A stretch of DNA of 64,000 nucleotides from Marinobacter halodurans (GCF_004327985.1 NZ_SJDL01000002.1:124001-188000); one strand, 5' to 3'. Positions 48,995 through 58,644 are shown, counted from the first letter of the stretch. A program made the numbers and translations. The notes: generated by a model from the letters alone, not told the origin.

Positions 48995-49663
48995 TCAATC
49001 CACCGTCATCGAGAGCATTCGACTGATATGGGCAAACGGCAGCCCCGACTGTTCACGCCAGGTCACGAAGGCCTCATTCACGGCCTGCCTGTCGGCCTTG
49101 CGGGTCGGTTTGCTGTCGATGACATTGGATGCCTGCAGCGCGGCAATCACGTCATCGGTCAACAGGAAGGTATCGCGGCCTGCCAGCCGCAGGAAGCGGG
49201 CCCCAGACTGACCGCCCATACGCTGGAAGCGGCGGCCCAGCCAGGCCCACAGGCCGAACAGATCGTCGTCCGGCCAGTTGGCCAGGAACCGGCCAAAGCC
49301 ACCCTCGGCCTGGCTGACACGGTACAGCTCTCCGGCATTGACCGGAATGGTCCGTAACTTCCCCCAGTGGCGGATCAATTCCGGATTCTGCATGGCCGAC
49401 TCCAACTGTTCCTCGGACAACAGCATCAGCTTTTCCGGCTCGAACCCCCAGAACCAGGCCTCGAACGCCGGCCAACGATCATTGATGACACTGTGCTTCA
49501 TGCCGGCCTGGAAAATCCGGCGGGTCATGACGGACAGGAAGTAGCTGTCCGGCAGGGCCGCCAGCGCCTCAGGTGGGCGCACGGCCGGCATCCGCTCCGC
49601 GAGCGCCCTGGCGCCACCCGCGCGAGCGGCCGCCCGATCCTGAATCACCTGAAACGCCAGCAT
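48995..49663 (-). CDS. DNA-3-methyladenine glycosylase I-like protein
   Basis: This 222-residue protein shows TagI-family sequence: KHSVINDRWPAFEAWFWGF, then IRHWGKLRTIPVNA, the helix that in TagI holds substrate. It should remove alkylated bases such as 3-methyladenine. I start at ATG 49663 with GAGGAGG five to seven bases upstream; the frame is open 32 codons more. The zinc-binding Cys/His set of E. coli TagI is not obvious. It is monocistronic and divergent from alaA. Confidence 0.75.
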   Translation of the reverse strand: MLAFQVIQDRAAARAGGARALAERMPAVRPPEALAALPDSYFLSVMTRRIFQAGMKHSVINDRWPAFEAWFWGFEPEKLMLLSEEQLESAMQNPELIRHWGKLRTIPVNAGELYRVSQAEGGFGRFLANWPDDDLFGLWAWLGRRFQRMGGQSGARFLRLAGRDTFLLTDDVIAALQASNVIDSKPTRKADRQAVNEAFVTWREQSGLPFAHISRMLSMTVD

Positions 49664-49975
49664 GCAAGCCTCCTCGATGTCGTCACCCGGAACTGTACCG
49701 ACCGCACGCGGCGGTACTGTGTCTCTCAAAATCCGGGCCATTGTGCCATTATTCATCACAATTCAGGAGTGTTCCGGCCTTTCTACCCTACCGGCGGTTT
49801 GGCTAGAATAAGGAACCTCCGGGCCGGTCCCGGCCTTTCCCTGGCACGCTTCCCAGATGGTCAGCGCAAGGTTCACCGCAAACCGATACCGACCAAGCGG
49901 TTTGCCTGGCCAGGCTATGGCCTTTGCAGGAGTCCGGGATATCATTTGCCATCGACCAAGCAGGAAACAAGCAAC
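49664..49975. promoter_or_regulatory. Divergent region between TagI-like gene and alaA
   Basis: These 312 bases hold both promoters. A TAGAAT -10 (49804-49809) with a poor -35 could serve alaA and would give a leader of about 160 bases. No operator or RNA is recognised. Confidence 0.4.
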
Positions 49976-51190
49976 ATGCAGAACCTCAAGAAGTCATCCA
50001 AGCTGGATAACGTGTGTTATGAGATCCGCGGTCCGGTTCTGCGTGAAGCCCGTCGCCTGGAAGAGGAAGGCCACCGCGTCCTCAAACTGAACATCGGCAA
50101 CCCGGCCGCCTTCGAGCTGGACATTCCCGAGGAAATCCAGCAGGACGTCATCTACAATCTGCATTCGGCCCAGGGCTATGTGGAATCCAAGGGCCTGTTC
50201 TCGGCCCGTAAGGCGATCATGCATTACTGCCAGCAGCGCGGCATCGACAAGGTGGACATCGACGATATCTACCTGGGCAACGGCGTCAGTGAGTTGATCG
50301 TCATGTCCATGCAGGCGCTGCTCAATACCGGTGACGAGGTGCTGGTCCCCGCGCCCGACTACCCGCTCTGGACCGCGGCTGTCACCCTGTCCAGCGGCAA
50401 GCCGGTGCACTACCATTGCGACGAGGCCCAGGACTGGTTCCCGGACATCGACGACATCAAGAGCAAGATCACGTCCCGGACCCGGGCGATCGTGGTGATC
50501 AACCCGAACAACCCGACCGGTGCCGTCTACCCGCCGGAACTGCTGGAGCAGATTGTCGAGCTGGCCCGCCAGCACAACCTCATCGTCCTGTCCGACGAGA
50601 TCTACGACAAGATCCTGTATGACGGTGCCAAGCATGTCCCCACCGCTTCCCTGGCCGACGACGTGCTGTTCTTCACCTACAACGGGCTGTCCAAGAACTA
50701 CCGTGCCGCCGGCTACCGCTCCGGCTGGATGATTATCAGCGGCGCCAAGCACAAGGCCATCGACCTGATCGAAGGCATCGAGATGCTGGCCTCCATGCGC
50801 CTGTGCTCCAACGTGCCTGCACAACTGGCCATCCAGACCGCGCTGGGCGGCTACCAGTCCATCAATGACCTGGTGGCCCCGGGCGGGCGCCTGTACGAGC
50901 AGCGCGAGACGGCCTGGTCCCTGCTTAACGACATCCCCGGCGTCAGCTGCGTGAAGCCACAGGGGGCGCTGTACATGTTCCCGCGCCTGGACGCCAAGCG
51001 CTACCCGATCCATAACGACGAGAAACTGGTGTTCGATCTGCTGTTGCAGGAGCGCATCCTGCTGGTACAGGGGTCAGCGTTCAATATCGACGACAAACAG
51101 CATCTGCGGGTGGTATTCCTGCCCCGTGTGGATACGCTGGAAGATGCCATGAAACGTCTGGCACACTTTCTGGCGACCTACCAGCAGTAA
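49976..51190 (+). CDS. alaA: Alanine aminotransferase AlaA-type
   Basis: This 404-residue PLP-dependent class I aminotransferase has the PLP lysine K240 (NGLSKNYRAAGYRSGW) and VINPNNPTGAVYP. E. coli AlaA (405 residues) makes alanine from pyruvate and glutamate, and the start MQNLKKSSKLDNVCYEIRGP matches this subgroup closely. AGGAAAC lies upstream of the ATG. The longer open frame to 49367 is on non-coding upstream sequence. It is followed after 25 bases by a small unknown gene. Confidence 0.9.
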   Translation: MQNLKKSSKLDNVCYEIRGPVLREARRLEEEGHRVLKLNIGNPAAFELDIPEEIQQDVIYNLHSAQGYVESKGLFSARKAIMHYCQQRGIDKVDIDDIYLGNGVSELIVMSMQALLNTGDEVLVPAPDYPLWTAAVTLSSGKPVHYHCDEAQDWFPDIDDIKSKITSRTRAIVVINPNNPTGAVYPPELLEQIVELARQHNLIVLSDEIYDKILYDGAKHVPTASLADDVLFFTYNGLSKNYRAAGYRSGWMIISGAKHKAIDLIEGIEMLASMRLCSNVPAQLAIQTALGGYQSINDLVAPGGRLYEQRETAWSLLNDIPGVSCVKPQGALYMFPRLDAKRYPIHNDEKLVFDLLLQERILLVQGSAFNIDDKQHLRVVFLPRVDTLEDAMKRLAHFLATYQQ

Positions 51191-51215
51191 TTCACCGGTA
51201 AAGCGAACGGCGGCC

Positions 51216-51680
51216 ATGGCGGATATTCATATCGAGGAATTCTACCGGGATACGGCCATTATCCTGGTACAGCTGTACAACGCCTTCCCGCGCAAGGTCA
51301 GCCTTTATGTGGAAGACATCTCCGGGCCGGATTCCCCCGATGAATTCGGCCTGCACAGCCGCCGGCACCGGGCCTGCTTCTCAACCATGCTGTGGCTGGC
51401 CGACGAAGGTCACATCCGCTACGACGACACCATCCACCAGGATGCCGTCGACCAAGTGGTGCTGACCCAGCCGGCCTTCACGCGCCTCAATGCCCCCGTA
51501 CGCACGGAGCACCTGCCCGACTCACTGACAGGGACCTACCCGGAGGATACCGACGGCCTGCCGCCCGCCGTACAGGCCGATCTGGCCACCAACATCCATC
51601 TGCTCCGGGTCGCCCTGAAAAATGGCAACTCGTCGCTGATCGCCGACGCGGTCCAGTCCGTATTATTTGTCGGAAACTGA
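51216..51680 (+). CDS. Conserved hypothetical protein
   Basis: This 154-residue protein shows no signal peptide or membrane helix. It begins ADIHIEEFYRDTAIILVQLYNAFP, with a middle helix FSTMLWLADEGHIRYDD that looks like a winged-helix fold. It follows alaA by 25 bases, so is likely co-transcribed, and precedes htpX. I know similar proteins in Pseudomonas at the same place but not their function. Confidence 0.65.
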   Translation: MADIHIEEFYRDTAIILVQLYNAFPRKVSLYVEDISGPDSPDEFGLHSRRHRACFSTMLWLADEGHIRYDDTIHQDAVDQVVLTQPAFTRLNAPVRTEHLPDSLTGTYPEDTDGLPPAVQADLATNIHLLRVALKNGNSSLIADAVQSVLFVGN

Positions 51681-51780
51681 CACATGCGAGGGCGTTCCAT
51701 CGAAAACTAATGCCGGCCAATACGGTCAAAGAGGTCGTTTAACCATCCGGAGATCGGAGCGTTAATTCCCTGTCAGGCTA

Positions 51781-51808
51781 TTGAACGCCGCAGGGGCTGC
51801 CCCGATAT
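51781..51808 (+). promoter_or_regulatory. Candidate sigma-32 heat-shock promoter of htpX
   Basis: TTGAA (51781-51785), 14 bases, then CCCCGATAT (51800-51808) matches the RpoH consensus CTTGAA/CCCCATNT well. Transcription would start near 51816, 115 bases before htpX, a known heat-shock gene. Confidence 0.55.
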
Positions 51809-51930
51809 AAAGGCTGGATCGGGGGATTGTGGAGAGCTCCGTGCCAAGCGGCCCTCTCCGGAATCCCTTGCCCGGAGCAAACCATGTCCACTGACATTCC
51901 GGGCCTGACCACTCTGGAGAATGGAGAACG

Positions 51931-52812
51931 ATGAGAATCCTCTTGTTCCTGGCCACCAACCTGGCCGTGATTTTTGTAGCCAGCATCACGTTGAAGCTGT
52001 TCGGCGTGGACTCGTACCTGGCGCAGAACGGTATTGCCTACGGCAACCTGCTGGTCTTCGCCGCCGTTTTCGGTTTTGCCGGCTCCATCATTTCCCTGCT
52101 CATTTCCAAGCGCATGGCTTTATGGAGCACCCGCGCCCAGATCATCGAGCAGCCCCGCACCCCTGCTGAACGCTGGCTCGTGGAAACCGTGGGCGAACTG
52201 GCCCGCCAGGCCGGCATCAAGATGCCGGATGTGGCGATTTTCCCGGCCCAGCAATCCAATGCTTTCGCCACCGGCTGGAACAGGAACGACGCCCTGGTCG
52301 CTGTCAGCGACGGCCTGTTACAACGTTTCGACAAGAATGAAATCCGTGCCGTTCTGGGGCACGAGATCGGTCACGTCGCTAATGGCGACATGGTGACCCT
52401 GGCCCTGATCCAGGGGGTGGTCAACACGTTTGTGATTTTCGCGGCACGGGTGATCGGTTCGATCGTGGATCGCGTGATCCTGCGCAACGAGAACGGCCAT
52501 GGCATCGGCTTCTTCGTGGTCAGTATGATCGCCGAAGTGGTCCTGGGCATCCTGGCCAGCACCATTGTGTTCTGGTTCTCCCGCCGTCGCGAGTTCCGGG
52601 CCGACATCGCCGGTGCCCGATTGGCCGGGAGCGGCGCCATGATCAGCGCCCTCAACCACCTGCGCCGGGAAAGTGAAATGCCGGACCAGATGCCGGATTC
52701 CCTGCAGGCGTTCGGGATCAACCGCGGTGCCCGGGGCGGCCTGGCCGCCCTGTTCATGACGCACCCGCCGCTGGAAGAGCGCATTGCGGCGTTGCAGAGG
52801 CTTGGTTCATAA
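51931..52812 (+). CDS. htpX: Membrane protease HtpX
   Basis: This 293-residue inner-membrane zinc protease degrades misfolded membrane proteins. The metal motif is H144-E-I-G-H148, with glutamate E145 catalytic and a third ligand in the [13 protein letters not shown] helix. Four membrane segments, two at 5-60 and two at 155-215, match E. coli HtpX (293). It has GGAGAACG ribosome site, a candidate sigma-32 promoter upstream and a hairpin after the stop. Confidence 0.95.
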   Translation: MRILLFLATNLAVIFVASITLKLFGVDSYLAQNGIAYGNLLVFAAVFGFAGSIISLLISKRMALWSTRAQIIEQPRTPAERWLVETVGELARQAGIKMPDVAIFPAQQSNAFATGWNRNDALVAVSDGLLQRFDKNEIRAVLGHEIGHVANGDMVTLALIQGVVNTFVIFAARVIGSIVDRVILRNENGHGIGFFVVSMIAEVVLGILASTIVFWFSRRREFRADIAGARLAGSGAMISALNHLRRESEMPDQMPDSLQAFGINRGARGGLAALFMTHPPLEERIAALQRLGS

Positions 52813-52833
52813 CACCCGTCAACATCTCACCCG

Positions 52834-52855
52834 CGGGGCATCTCCGGATGCCCCG
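52834..52855 (+). terminator. Terminator hairpin of htpX
   Basis: A 9-bp GC-rich stem with a UCCG tetraloop starts 21 bases past the stop. The tail is GTTCCCC, poor in T, so efficiency is uncertain. Confidence 0.55.
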
Positions 52856-53088
52856 TTCCCCACCTTCGTACTATGGCCGTCCGGCCGGATCACTGTCACA
52901 CTGTTTGAAGAAGACAGCCAAATCGATCCGCGTGACGGGAACAGGATCACGCATCGACTGTCATGTTCGCGACATAATCGATGGGTAGTCTGATTTCGAA
53001 AGGGCAAGGACAAGCCCGGGAAAAAAGGCTGATGGTGCCCTAGAGGTGACCGCCAGCAACTCCCCAACCAAAGAGAGAGGCCGGAATC

Positions 53089-53265
53089 GTGACAGAGCAG
53101 CAACCGACCGCAGAAAGCTGGATGAATGGCGCAGCAATCATTCTTTCCGATGGCCGGGAAATCCCCATCACCGACACCATGGTGCGGGATTCACTGGAAA
53201 AGCTGGCCCATGAGAACGAAACCGCGGAGCAGGACGCCCGTGAACTGAAGAGGGCCGCCGGCTGA
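53089..53265 (+). CDS. Small hypothetical protein
   Basis: This 58-residue protein starts with GTG 53089, with AGAGAGAGG six to eight bases upstream. It is hydrophilic: TEQQPTAESWMNGAAIILSD followed by an acidic helix and a Lys-Arg end. No signal peptide or membrane helix is seen. The protein-like composition and clean ribosome site support it. It is convergent with pdxB. Confidence 0.55.
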   Translation: MTEQQPTAESWMNGAAIILSDGREIPITDTMVRDSLEKLAHENETAEQDARELKRAAG

Positions 53266-53309
53266 GGCTGGCCCGGTTCCCGGACAGCACCGGGGGCCCC
53301 AATGCATCG

Positions 53310-54458
53310 TCAGACCTTGAGCTTGAACTCCAGCGCCTTGAACACCTGCTGGAGTTCCTTGGCCCCACCCTTGAGCTGGATCTTGACACTCGAAAACTCC
53401 CGCCGCACCGGATAGTCCCGGCGCATGGCGTCAAACGCGCGCGCGCGCCCATCCTCGGGCAATGCCAGTACCCGGCGGTAGCGGGCCGCATCGCGACGCA
53501 CGTCGTAGCAGGCCCGGATAGCCACGTGCGCCGCATCCAGAGCGGTGGCCGATGAGGTAAACGACAGCTTGCTCAGAGCCGGATCCGCCATAAACTGCCC
53601 GGCCTGCTTGCGGGCCGGCAGCCCCAGGAAGTGGCACAGGGCGCGGTAAATCATCTCCGTACCGCCCACCTTCCCTTCCAGGCTGTATCCGGCGATGTGG
53701 GGCGTCATCAGCCAGACCGCCCGGGCCAGATCCGGGTCCACGCCCGGCTCGCCTTCCCAGACGTCCAGCACCACCTGCGGCGCATCCCCGGCCTGGAGCC
53801 GGGCCAGCAACGCCTGGGTATCCACCACACCGCCCCGGCTGGTATTGATCAGCAACTGCCGACCGGTCAGTGCCCGCAGCCGGTCCGCATTCAGCAAGTG
53901 GTGCGTGGGATAATCACCGTCCTGGGTGAGCGGCGTGTGCAGCGTCACGATGTCGCAGGCCAGCACGTCCTCCAGGTCGCAGAACCCACCCTCCCCTTCA
54001 ATCCTCTGACGAGGCGGGTCGCTGATCTTTACGGTAAAGCCAAGCCGCGTCAGGCGGCGGCCCAGGGCCTGACCGACGTTGCCGGCACCGATAATGCCCA
54101 CCGACAGATCGGACCAGTCGTCCTCGCCCCTCTCTTCGGCATGGATGGACAGGACACTCAGCACATACTCCGCGACGCTGGCCGCGTTACAGCCGGGCGC
54201 ACTGGCAAAGGCGATCCCCTGCTCCGCCAGCCAGTCGACGTCCACATGATCGGTGCCGATCGTTGCAGTCCCCACAAACTTGACCCGGCTACCTTCGAGC
54301 AGGTGGCGATCCACCCGGGTGACCGAGCGCACCAGCAGGATATCGGCGTCGGCAACGTCCTGCGGCTCCATCTCCCGGCCCGCGACGCGGCGGATAGAGC
54401 CGATCTCGTCAAAGAACCGGTCCAGCAGAGGGATATTCTCATCGGCAACGATCAGCAT
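53310..54458 (-). CDS. pdxB: Erythronate-4-phosphate dehydrogenase
   Basis: This 382-residue NAD-dependent enzyme oxidises 4-phosphoerythronate in the DXP-independent route to pyridoxal phosphate. The Rossmann motif is GIIGAGNVGQALGRRL; the arginine in NTSRGGVVD, glutamate in WEGEPGVD and histidine in MTPHIAGYS form the D-2-hydroxyacid dehydrogenase triad. A C-terminal domain of about 90 residues, special to PdxB, follows. ATG 54458 has AAGGAAG upstream. It lies 14 bases after rhlB on the same strand. Confidence 0.94.
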   Translation of the reverse strand: MLIVADENIPLLDRFFDEIGSIRRVAGREMEPQDVADADILLVRSVTRVDRHLLEGSRVKFVGTATIGTDHVDVDWLAEQGIAFASAPGCNAASVAEYVLSVLSIHAEERGEDDWSDLSVGIIGAGNVGQALGRRLTRLGFTVKISDPPRQRIEGEGGFCDLEDVLACDIVTLHTPLTQDGDYPTHHLLNADRLRALTGRQLLINTSRGGVVDTQALLARLQAGDAPQVVLDVWEGEPGVDPDLARAVWLMTPHIAGYSLEGKVGGTEMIYRALCHFLGLPARKQAGQFMADPALSKLSFTSSATALDAAHVAIRACYDVRRDAARYRRVLALPEDGRARAFDAMRRDYPVRREFSSVKIQLKGGAKELQQVFKALEFKLKV

Positions 54459-54472
54459 GGTTCTTCCTTGCT

Positions 54473-55750
54473 TCAGGCCCGGCGCTGGCGTCGCCCCTGC
54501 GGGCGCCGACCGCCGCCGCCACTGCTGCGCCGGCGACGCGGCTGCACCGGCTGGGACAGCGGGGCCATCAGGCTTTCTTCCGGAATCGTGCATTCCAGTT
54601 TCTGGCTAATATAGCTCTCGATGGCCGGCAGGGAAAAAGCGTCGTCCTCACTGGCGAAGCTGACCGAGACGCCGTGCTCCCCGGCCCGGCCGGTGCGGCC
54701 GATGCGGTGTACGTAATCCTCGGCGTTTTCCGGCAGGTTGAAGTTGAAGACGTGGGTCACGCCGCTGACGTGAATGCCGCGACCGGCAACATCGGTTGCT
54801 ACCAGCGCCTTGATCGAACCGTCCTTGAACTTGTCGAGGGTCCGCAGGCGCTTGCTCTGTGCAATCTCACCGGACAGCAACGCGGTACTGATACCCTGAC
54901 GCCGCAGATCGGCTTCCAGGTCCCGGCATTGATCCCGGCGGTTGGCAAAGATGATCGCCTTGCTGACTTCCGGTCGTTGCAGGTAGTTGGTCAATACCGT
55001 GAGCTTGTCGTCTTCTCCCACCATGTATACGGTCTGCTCGACCCGCTCGGCGGTCTTCTGCTCCGGCTCGATCTCCACGAACTCGGCGGATTGGGTCCAC
55101 ATGGACGACAGGTTCAGCACGTCCTGGTTGAAGGTCGCGCTGAACAGCAGCGTCTGACGCTCTTCCTTGGGGGTGCACTTGCGGATGATCCGCTTCACAT
55201 CCGGGATGAACCCCATATCGAGCATCCGATCCGCTTCATCGATAATGAGGATATCCAGTTGGTCCAGGAACACGTCCTGGGAGCCCAGGAAATCGATCAG
55301 GCGGCCCGGCGTCGCGACGAGGATGTCGACCACCTCATTGCGCAGCTGGTCCCGCTGCTTGTCGTAGTTCATGCCACCCAGCACGGTGACCACATTATGG
55401 CCGGTATGGGCACAGAGCTCTTCGGCATCCTTGGCAATCTGCAGGGCCAACTCCCGGGTCGGTGCCAGCGCCAGGATCCGCGGCTCGGACGCAAAACGCT
55501 CCGCGAACGGGATCGGCGACTGCAAAAGCCGCTGGATCGCGGTGATCAGGAAGGCGGCCGTCTTGCCCGTGCCGGTCTGGGCCTGCCCAATCAGGTCATG
55601 GCCGGCCAGCGTCAGCGGCAGGGTCTCCGCCTGGATCGGTGTGCAGAATTCGAAACCGATGCCGGCAATGGCCTTCTGCAGGGTCTTGTCCAGCTGGAAA
55701 TCGGTAAACCGGGTTCTGCGTTCATCAACGGGTACTTCAGGTGTATTCAA
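54473..55750 (-). CDS. rhlB: DEAD-box RNA helicase RhlB-like
   Basis: This 425-residue helicase has the Q motif, AQTGTGKTAA (I), DEADRMLDMGF (II), SAT (III) and HRIGRTGRAG (VI), with a low-complexity basic tail of about 25 residues rich in Arg, Gly and Gln. RhlB works in the RNA degradosome with RNase E in E. coli. The first residues TRFTDFQLDKTLQKAIAGIGF fit RhlB over RhlE. It is the upstream gene of the pair with pdxB. Confidence 0.87.
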   Translation of the reverse strand: MNTPEVPVDERRTRFTDFQLDKTLQKAIAGIGFEFCTPIQAETLPLTLAGHDLIGQAQTGTGKTAAFLITAIQRLLQSPIPFAERFASEPRILALAPTRELALQIAKDAEELCAHTGHNVVTVLGGMNYDKQRDQLRNEVVDILVATPGRLIDFLGSQDVFLDQLDILIIDEADRMLDMGFIPDVKRIIRKCTPKEERQTLLFSATFNQDVLNLSSMWTQSAEFVEIEPEQKTAERVEQTVYMVGEDDKLTVLTNYLQRPEVSKAIIFANRRDQCRDLEADLRRQGISTALLSGEIAQSKRLRTLDKFKDGSIKALVATDVAGRGIHVSGVTHVFNFNLPENAEDYVHRIGRTGRAGEHGVSVSFASEDDAFSLPAIESYISQKLECTIPEESLMAPLSQPVQPRRRRSSGGGGRRPQGRRQRRA

Positions 55751-55805
55751 CGAGTCCTCCCGAACTGTCGGATGGCCGGACGCGTCACGCCTGGCCCAGA
55801 ATGCA

Positions 55806-56360
55806 TTATATCGCCGACCGTTCCCGGTCCGGCGTAAAAAGGTGCGCCCCGAAGACCACTTCCCGGTCGTAGAACGTCAGGAGCGTCTCCAGGAACAACC
55901 GGCCACGAGGCGGCAGGCTGCCCGTTTCGAGATAGCCACGGGCCTGCCGGGCCACCTTGCGGCGAAATCCGGCTTCATCACACGCGCCGTCCCCGGAGAG
56001 GTTATCGACGCTGATGTTGAACGTGACGCCGGCCGCCTCGGAGAACAGCCATTCCAGCGCCTGGGGTTTGACCTCCACCGATTCGAACGCCGCCTGCTGC
56101 TCCCGGGTGCGTCCGTCCGGACAATACCAGTAGCCGTAATCATGGAGCTGGCGGCGACGCTCCCCGGCAATGCACCAGTGACTGATCTCATGCAGGGCAC
56201 TGGCAAAGTAGCCGTGGGCAAAGACGACACGATGGCAACCGGTTTCATCACCGGCCGGTATATACTCCGGTTCATCGTCTCCGCGCACGAGGATGGTCCG
56301 CCACCGCTCCCAGAAGAGATCGTTGAACAGCATTATCAGGTCATCTGGATGGTGTTTCAT
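55806..56360 (-). CDS. epmC: Elongation factor P hydroxylase EpmC
   Basis: This 184-residue enzyme hydroxylates the modified lysine of elongation factor P. The conserved core is VFAHGYFASALHEISHWCIAG, with the HEISH motif as iron ligand site, and YWYCPDGRTREQQAAFE. I start at ATG 56360, which gives KHHPDDLIMLFN and the E. coli length (182). The frame is open 44 codons more. It is divergent from dsbD. The substrate gene efp and modifiers epmA/B are not in the window. Confidence 0.9.
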   Translation of the reverse strand: MKHHPDDLIMLFNDLFWERWRTILVRGDDEPEYIPAGDETGCHRVVFAHGYFASALHEISHWCIAGERRRQLHDYGYWYCPDGRTREQQAAFESVEVKPQALEWLFSEAAGVTFNISVDNLSGDGACDEAGFRRKVARQARGYLETGSLPPRGRLFLETLLTFYDREVVFGAHLFTPDRERSAI

Positions 56361-56533
56361 GCGTGCGCTATTGTGCGTGTTTCGTCCACTTAATACCAGC
56401 ATCCCGGCTGCACCAGGCTCAATGGACGCGGCCTGACGAACTTTCTGGTAAAATTCCGCTCCAAGAAGGCGTTCCATGAGAGCCCCGGCCAATCGCCTTG
56501 TCCGGCGGCATCCCGACTGCGAAGGATCTTTCT

Positions 56534-58468
56534 TTGTCGTACCTATTCGGCCACCATTTGCTCCCGTTCACCGCCTTAGCCTGGCGGCGCCTGGGCCTGA
56601 CACTCCTCTGCTGCCTGGGGCTCGCGGGCCCGGCCAGCCAGGCGCTGGCGTTCAACATCGAGTCCGCAACCGGCGGCAACGGCCAACAGCTCGGCGATTT
56701 CCTGCCGGTGGACGAGGCGCTGCCATTCAGCTCGGGCCTGGCCGATAACGGCGTCGAACTGACCTGGAACATTGCCCCCGAACACTACCTTTATCGCGAC
56801 CGGATCAAGGTCGTCGCCACCGATCCGGGCGTCGAGGTCGGCAAGCCCCGGTTTTCCCTGGCCGGACATACCAAGGATGATCCCTATTTCGGCAAGGTGA
56901 CCGTCTTTACCGACCCCATCAATGCGATGGTGCCGGTGACCCTGCCCGAGGGAGTGGATGAAACCACGCTGAAGGTGACTTACCAGGGCTGCGCCGAGGC
57001 CGGCCTGTGCTACCCGCCGCAGACCCGCGATGCCCTCTATGTCGCCTCGGCCGGCAACGGCGCGCCGGCACCAGCGGCGACAGGCGGCACGCCGGGTCGA
57101 TTCGGCGGATTGACGCAAGCCGGTACCGACTCGGCCACCGGCATCGCCGCGCTGCTGCAACAGCAATCGCTGCTGGCCATTACCGGCATCTTCCTGCTGC
57201 TGGGTCTGGGGCTGACCTTTACCCCCTGTGTGTTGCCCATGATTCCCATCATTTCGGCGCTGGTCTCCAACCAGCATACGCGTACACCGCAGGCCTTGGT
57301 CCTGGCCACCAGCTACGTACTGGGCATGGCACTGACCTATGCGGCGGCCGGCGTCCTGACCGGGTTGCTGGGTGCCAGCTTCAACCTGCAGGCCCAGCTC
57401 CAGTCGCCGGCCGTGCTGATAACTTTCGCGACCCTGTTTGCCCTGTTCGCGCTGTCCATGTTCGGTCTTTTCGAGCTGCGCCTACCCCAGGCGATCACCA
57501 GCCGACTCACCGCCACATCGAGCCGGCTCAGCGGCGGCCACCTGGTTTCGGTGTTTGGCATCGGCGCCCTCTCGGCGCTGGTCGTCTCTCCCTGTGTATC
57601 GGCCCCACTGGCCGGTAGCCTGCTTTACATCAGCACCACCCAGGATGCGGTATTGGGTGGCCTGGCCTTACTGGCCCTGGGCCTGGGCATGGGGCTGCCC
57701 CTGATCCTGGTGGCGGTAGGTGGACGCCGGTTCCTGCCGCGCACCGGCACCTGGATGAATACGGTCAAGGCGGTCTATGGCGTCATGCTCATGGCGGTGG
57801 CCATCTGGCTGCTTGAACGACTGCTGCCGGGCCGGGTGACACTGATCCTGTGGGGCCTGCTGGCGGCCCTGACCGGCGTCCAGCTGGGCGCATTCGAAAG
57901 GGCCCGGGCCGGCTGGCAGCGAACCTGGAAAGGCGTCGGACTGGTGTTGTTCACCTATGCCATTCTGCTACTGGGCGGCGCCCTGGCAGGTGCCAACGAT
58001 CCACTGCGCCCACTGGCGCCGTTCACTGCCACCGGGGCTGTAACGGTCGCAGCATCGCCCGGCACCGGGTCCAGCACCGAAGCCCCGGACTCTCCCTTCC
58101 GGCGAACCGCCTCTACCAGCGAGCTGAAGGCCGCCCAGGCTTCGGCTGCGAAGGCCGGCCAGCCGGTCATGCTGGATTTCTACGCCGACTGGTGCATCAG
58201 CTGCAAGGTTATGGAACGCAATGTCTTCAGCGACCCCCAGGTACGCGCCGCCATGTCGTCCATGACGCTGTTGCAGATCGACGTCACCGACAACACGCCG
58301 GAACAACAAGCCCTGCTCGATGAACTGAACCTGTTCGGACCGCCGGCCATCCTGTTCTTCGACCGTCAGGGCGAGGAAATCGCCAGTGCCCGCGTCATGG
58401 GCGAGATGGACCGGGATGAATTTCTCGCCCACCTGGAGGAGACCCGGGAAGGGCAAGCCCGGTTGTGA
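56534..58468 (+). CDS. dsbD: Thiol:disulfide interchange protein DsbD
   Basis: This 644-residue inner-membrane protein passes electrons from cytoplasmic thioredoxin to periplasmic DsbC and CcmG. A signal peptide (to about residue 36) precedes the alpha domain with C153 and C159 (QGCAEAGLC). Eight membrane helices follow (about 205-470), and the gamma domain has C554-I-S-C557. I start at TTG 56534, which has AAGGA seven bases upstream; another TTG is 12 codons earlier. The stop overlaps the GTG of a decayed transporter start. Confidence 0.92.
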   Translation: MSYLFGHHLLPFTALAWRRLGLTLLCCLGLAGPASQALAFNIESATGGNGQQLGDFLPVDEALPFSSGLADNGVELTWNIAPEHYLYRDRIKVVATDPGVEVGKPRFSLAGHTKDDPYFGKVTVFTDPINAMVPVTLPEGVDETTLKVTYQGCAEAGLCYPPQTRDALYVASAGNGAPAPAATGGTPGRFGGLTQAGTDSATGIAALLQQQSLLAITGIFLLLGLGLTFTPCVLPMIPIISALVSNQHTRTPQALVLATSYVLGMALTYAAAGVLTGLLGASFNLQAQLQSPAVLITFATLFALFALSMFGLFELRLPQAITSRLTATSSRLSGGHLVSVFGIGALSALVVSPCVSAPLAGSLLYISTTQDAVLGGLALLALGLGMGLPLILVAVGGRRFLPRTGTWMNTVKAVYGVMLMAVAIWLLERLLPGRVTLILWGLLAALTGVQLGAFERARAGWQRTWKGVGLVLFTYAILLLGGALAGANDPLRPLAPFTATGAVTVAASPGTGSSTEAPDSPFRRTASTSELKAAQASAAKAGQPVMLDFYADWCISCKVMERNVFSDPQVRAAMSSMTLLQIDVTDNTPEQQALLDELNLFGPPAILFFDRQGEEIASARVMGEMDRDEFLAHLEETREGQARL

Positions 58469-58644
58469 CCGCATTGCAGCAGGGCGCGGCCTGTGTGCTG
58501 GCCGGCAAGATGCTGCTGGCGATCATGGGCGCCTTTATCAAGCACCTGGCGCCGGATGATGAACCGGGACAGGTTATTCGCCACGGCGAATGTAGTATAC
58601 GAACTCGGTCTCGGTGTGATTTTCCTGCACCAGGGTGTGATTGA
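58465..58644 (+). pseudogene. Remnant of a DMT/EamA transporter start
   Basis: A GTG overlapping the dsbD stop by 4 bases opens a 59-codon frame. Its residues 10-38 read CVLAGKMLLAIMGAFIKHLA and PGQVI, which fits the first helix and the GQVxxxR segment of EamA-family drug/metabolite transporters. After residue 39 the sequence becomes cysteine- and arginine-rich and runs antisense into tusA. The rest of the transporter, about 250 residues, is missing. I read it as a deletion remnant. Confidence 0.45.
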
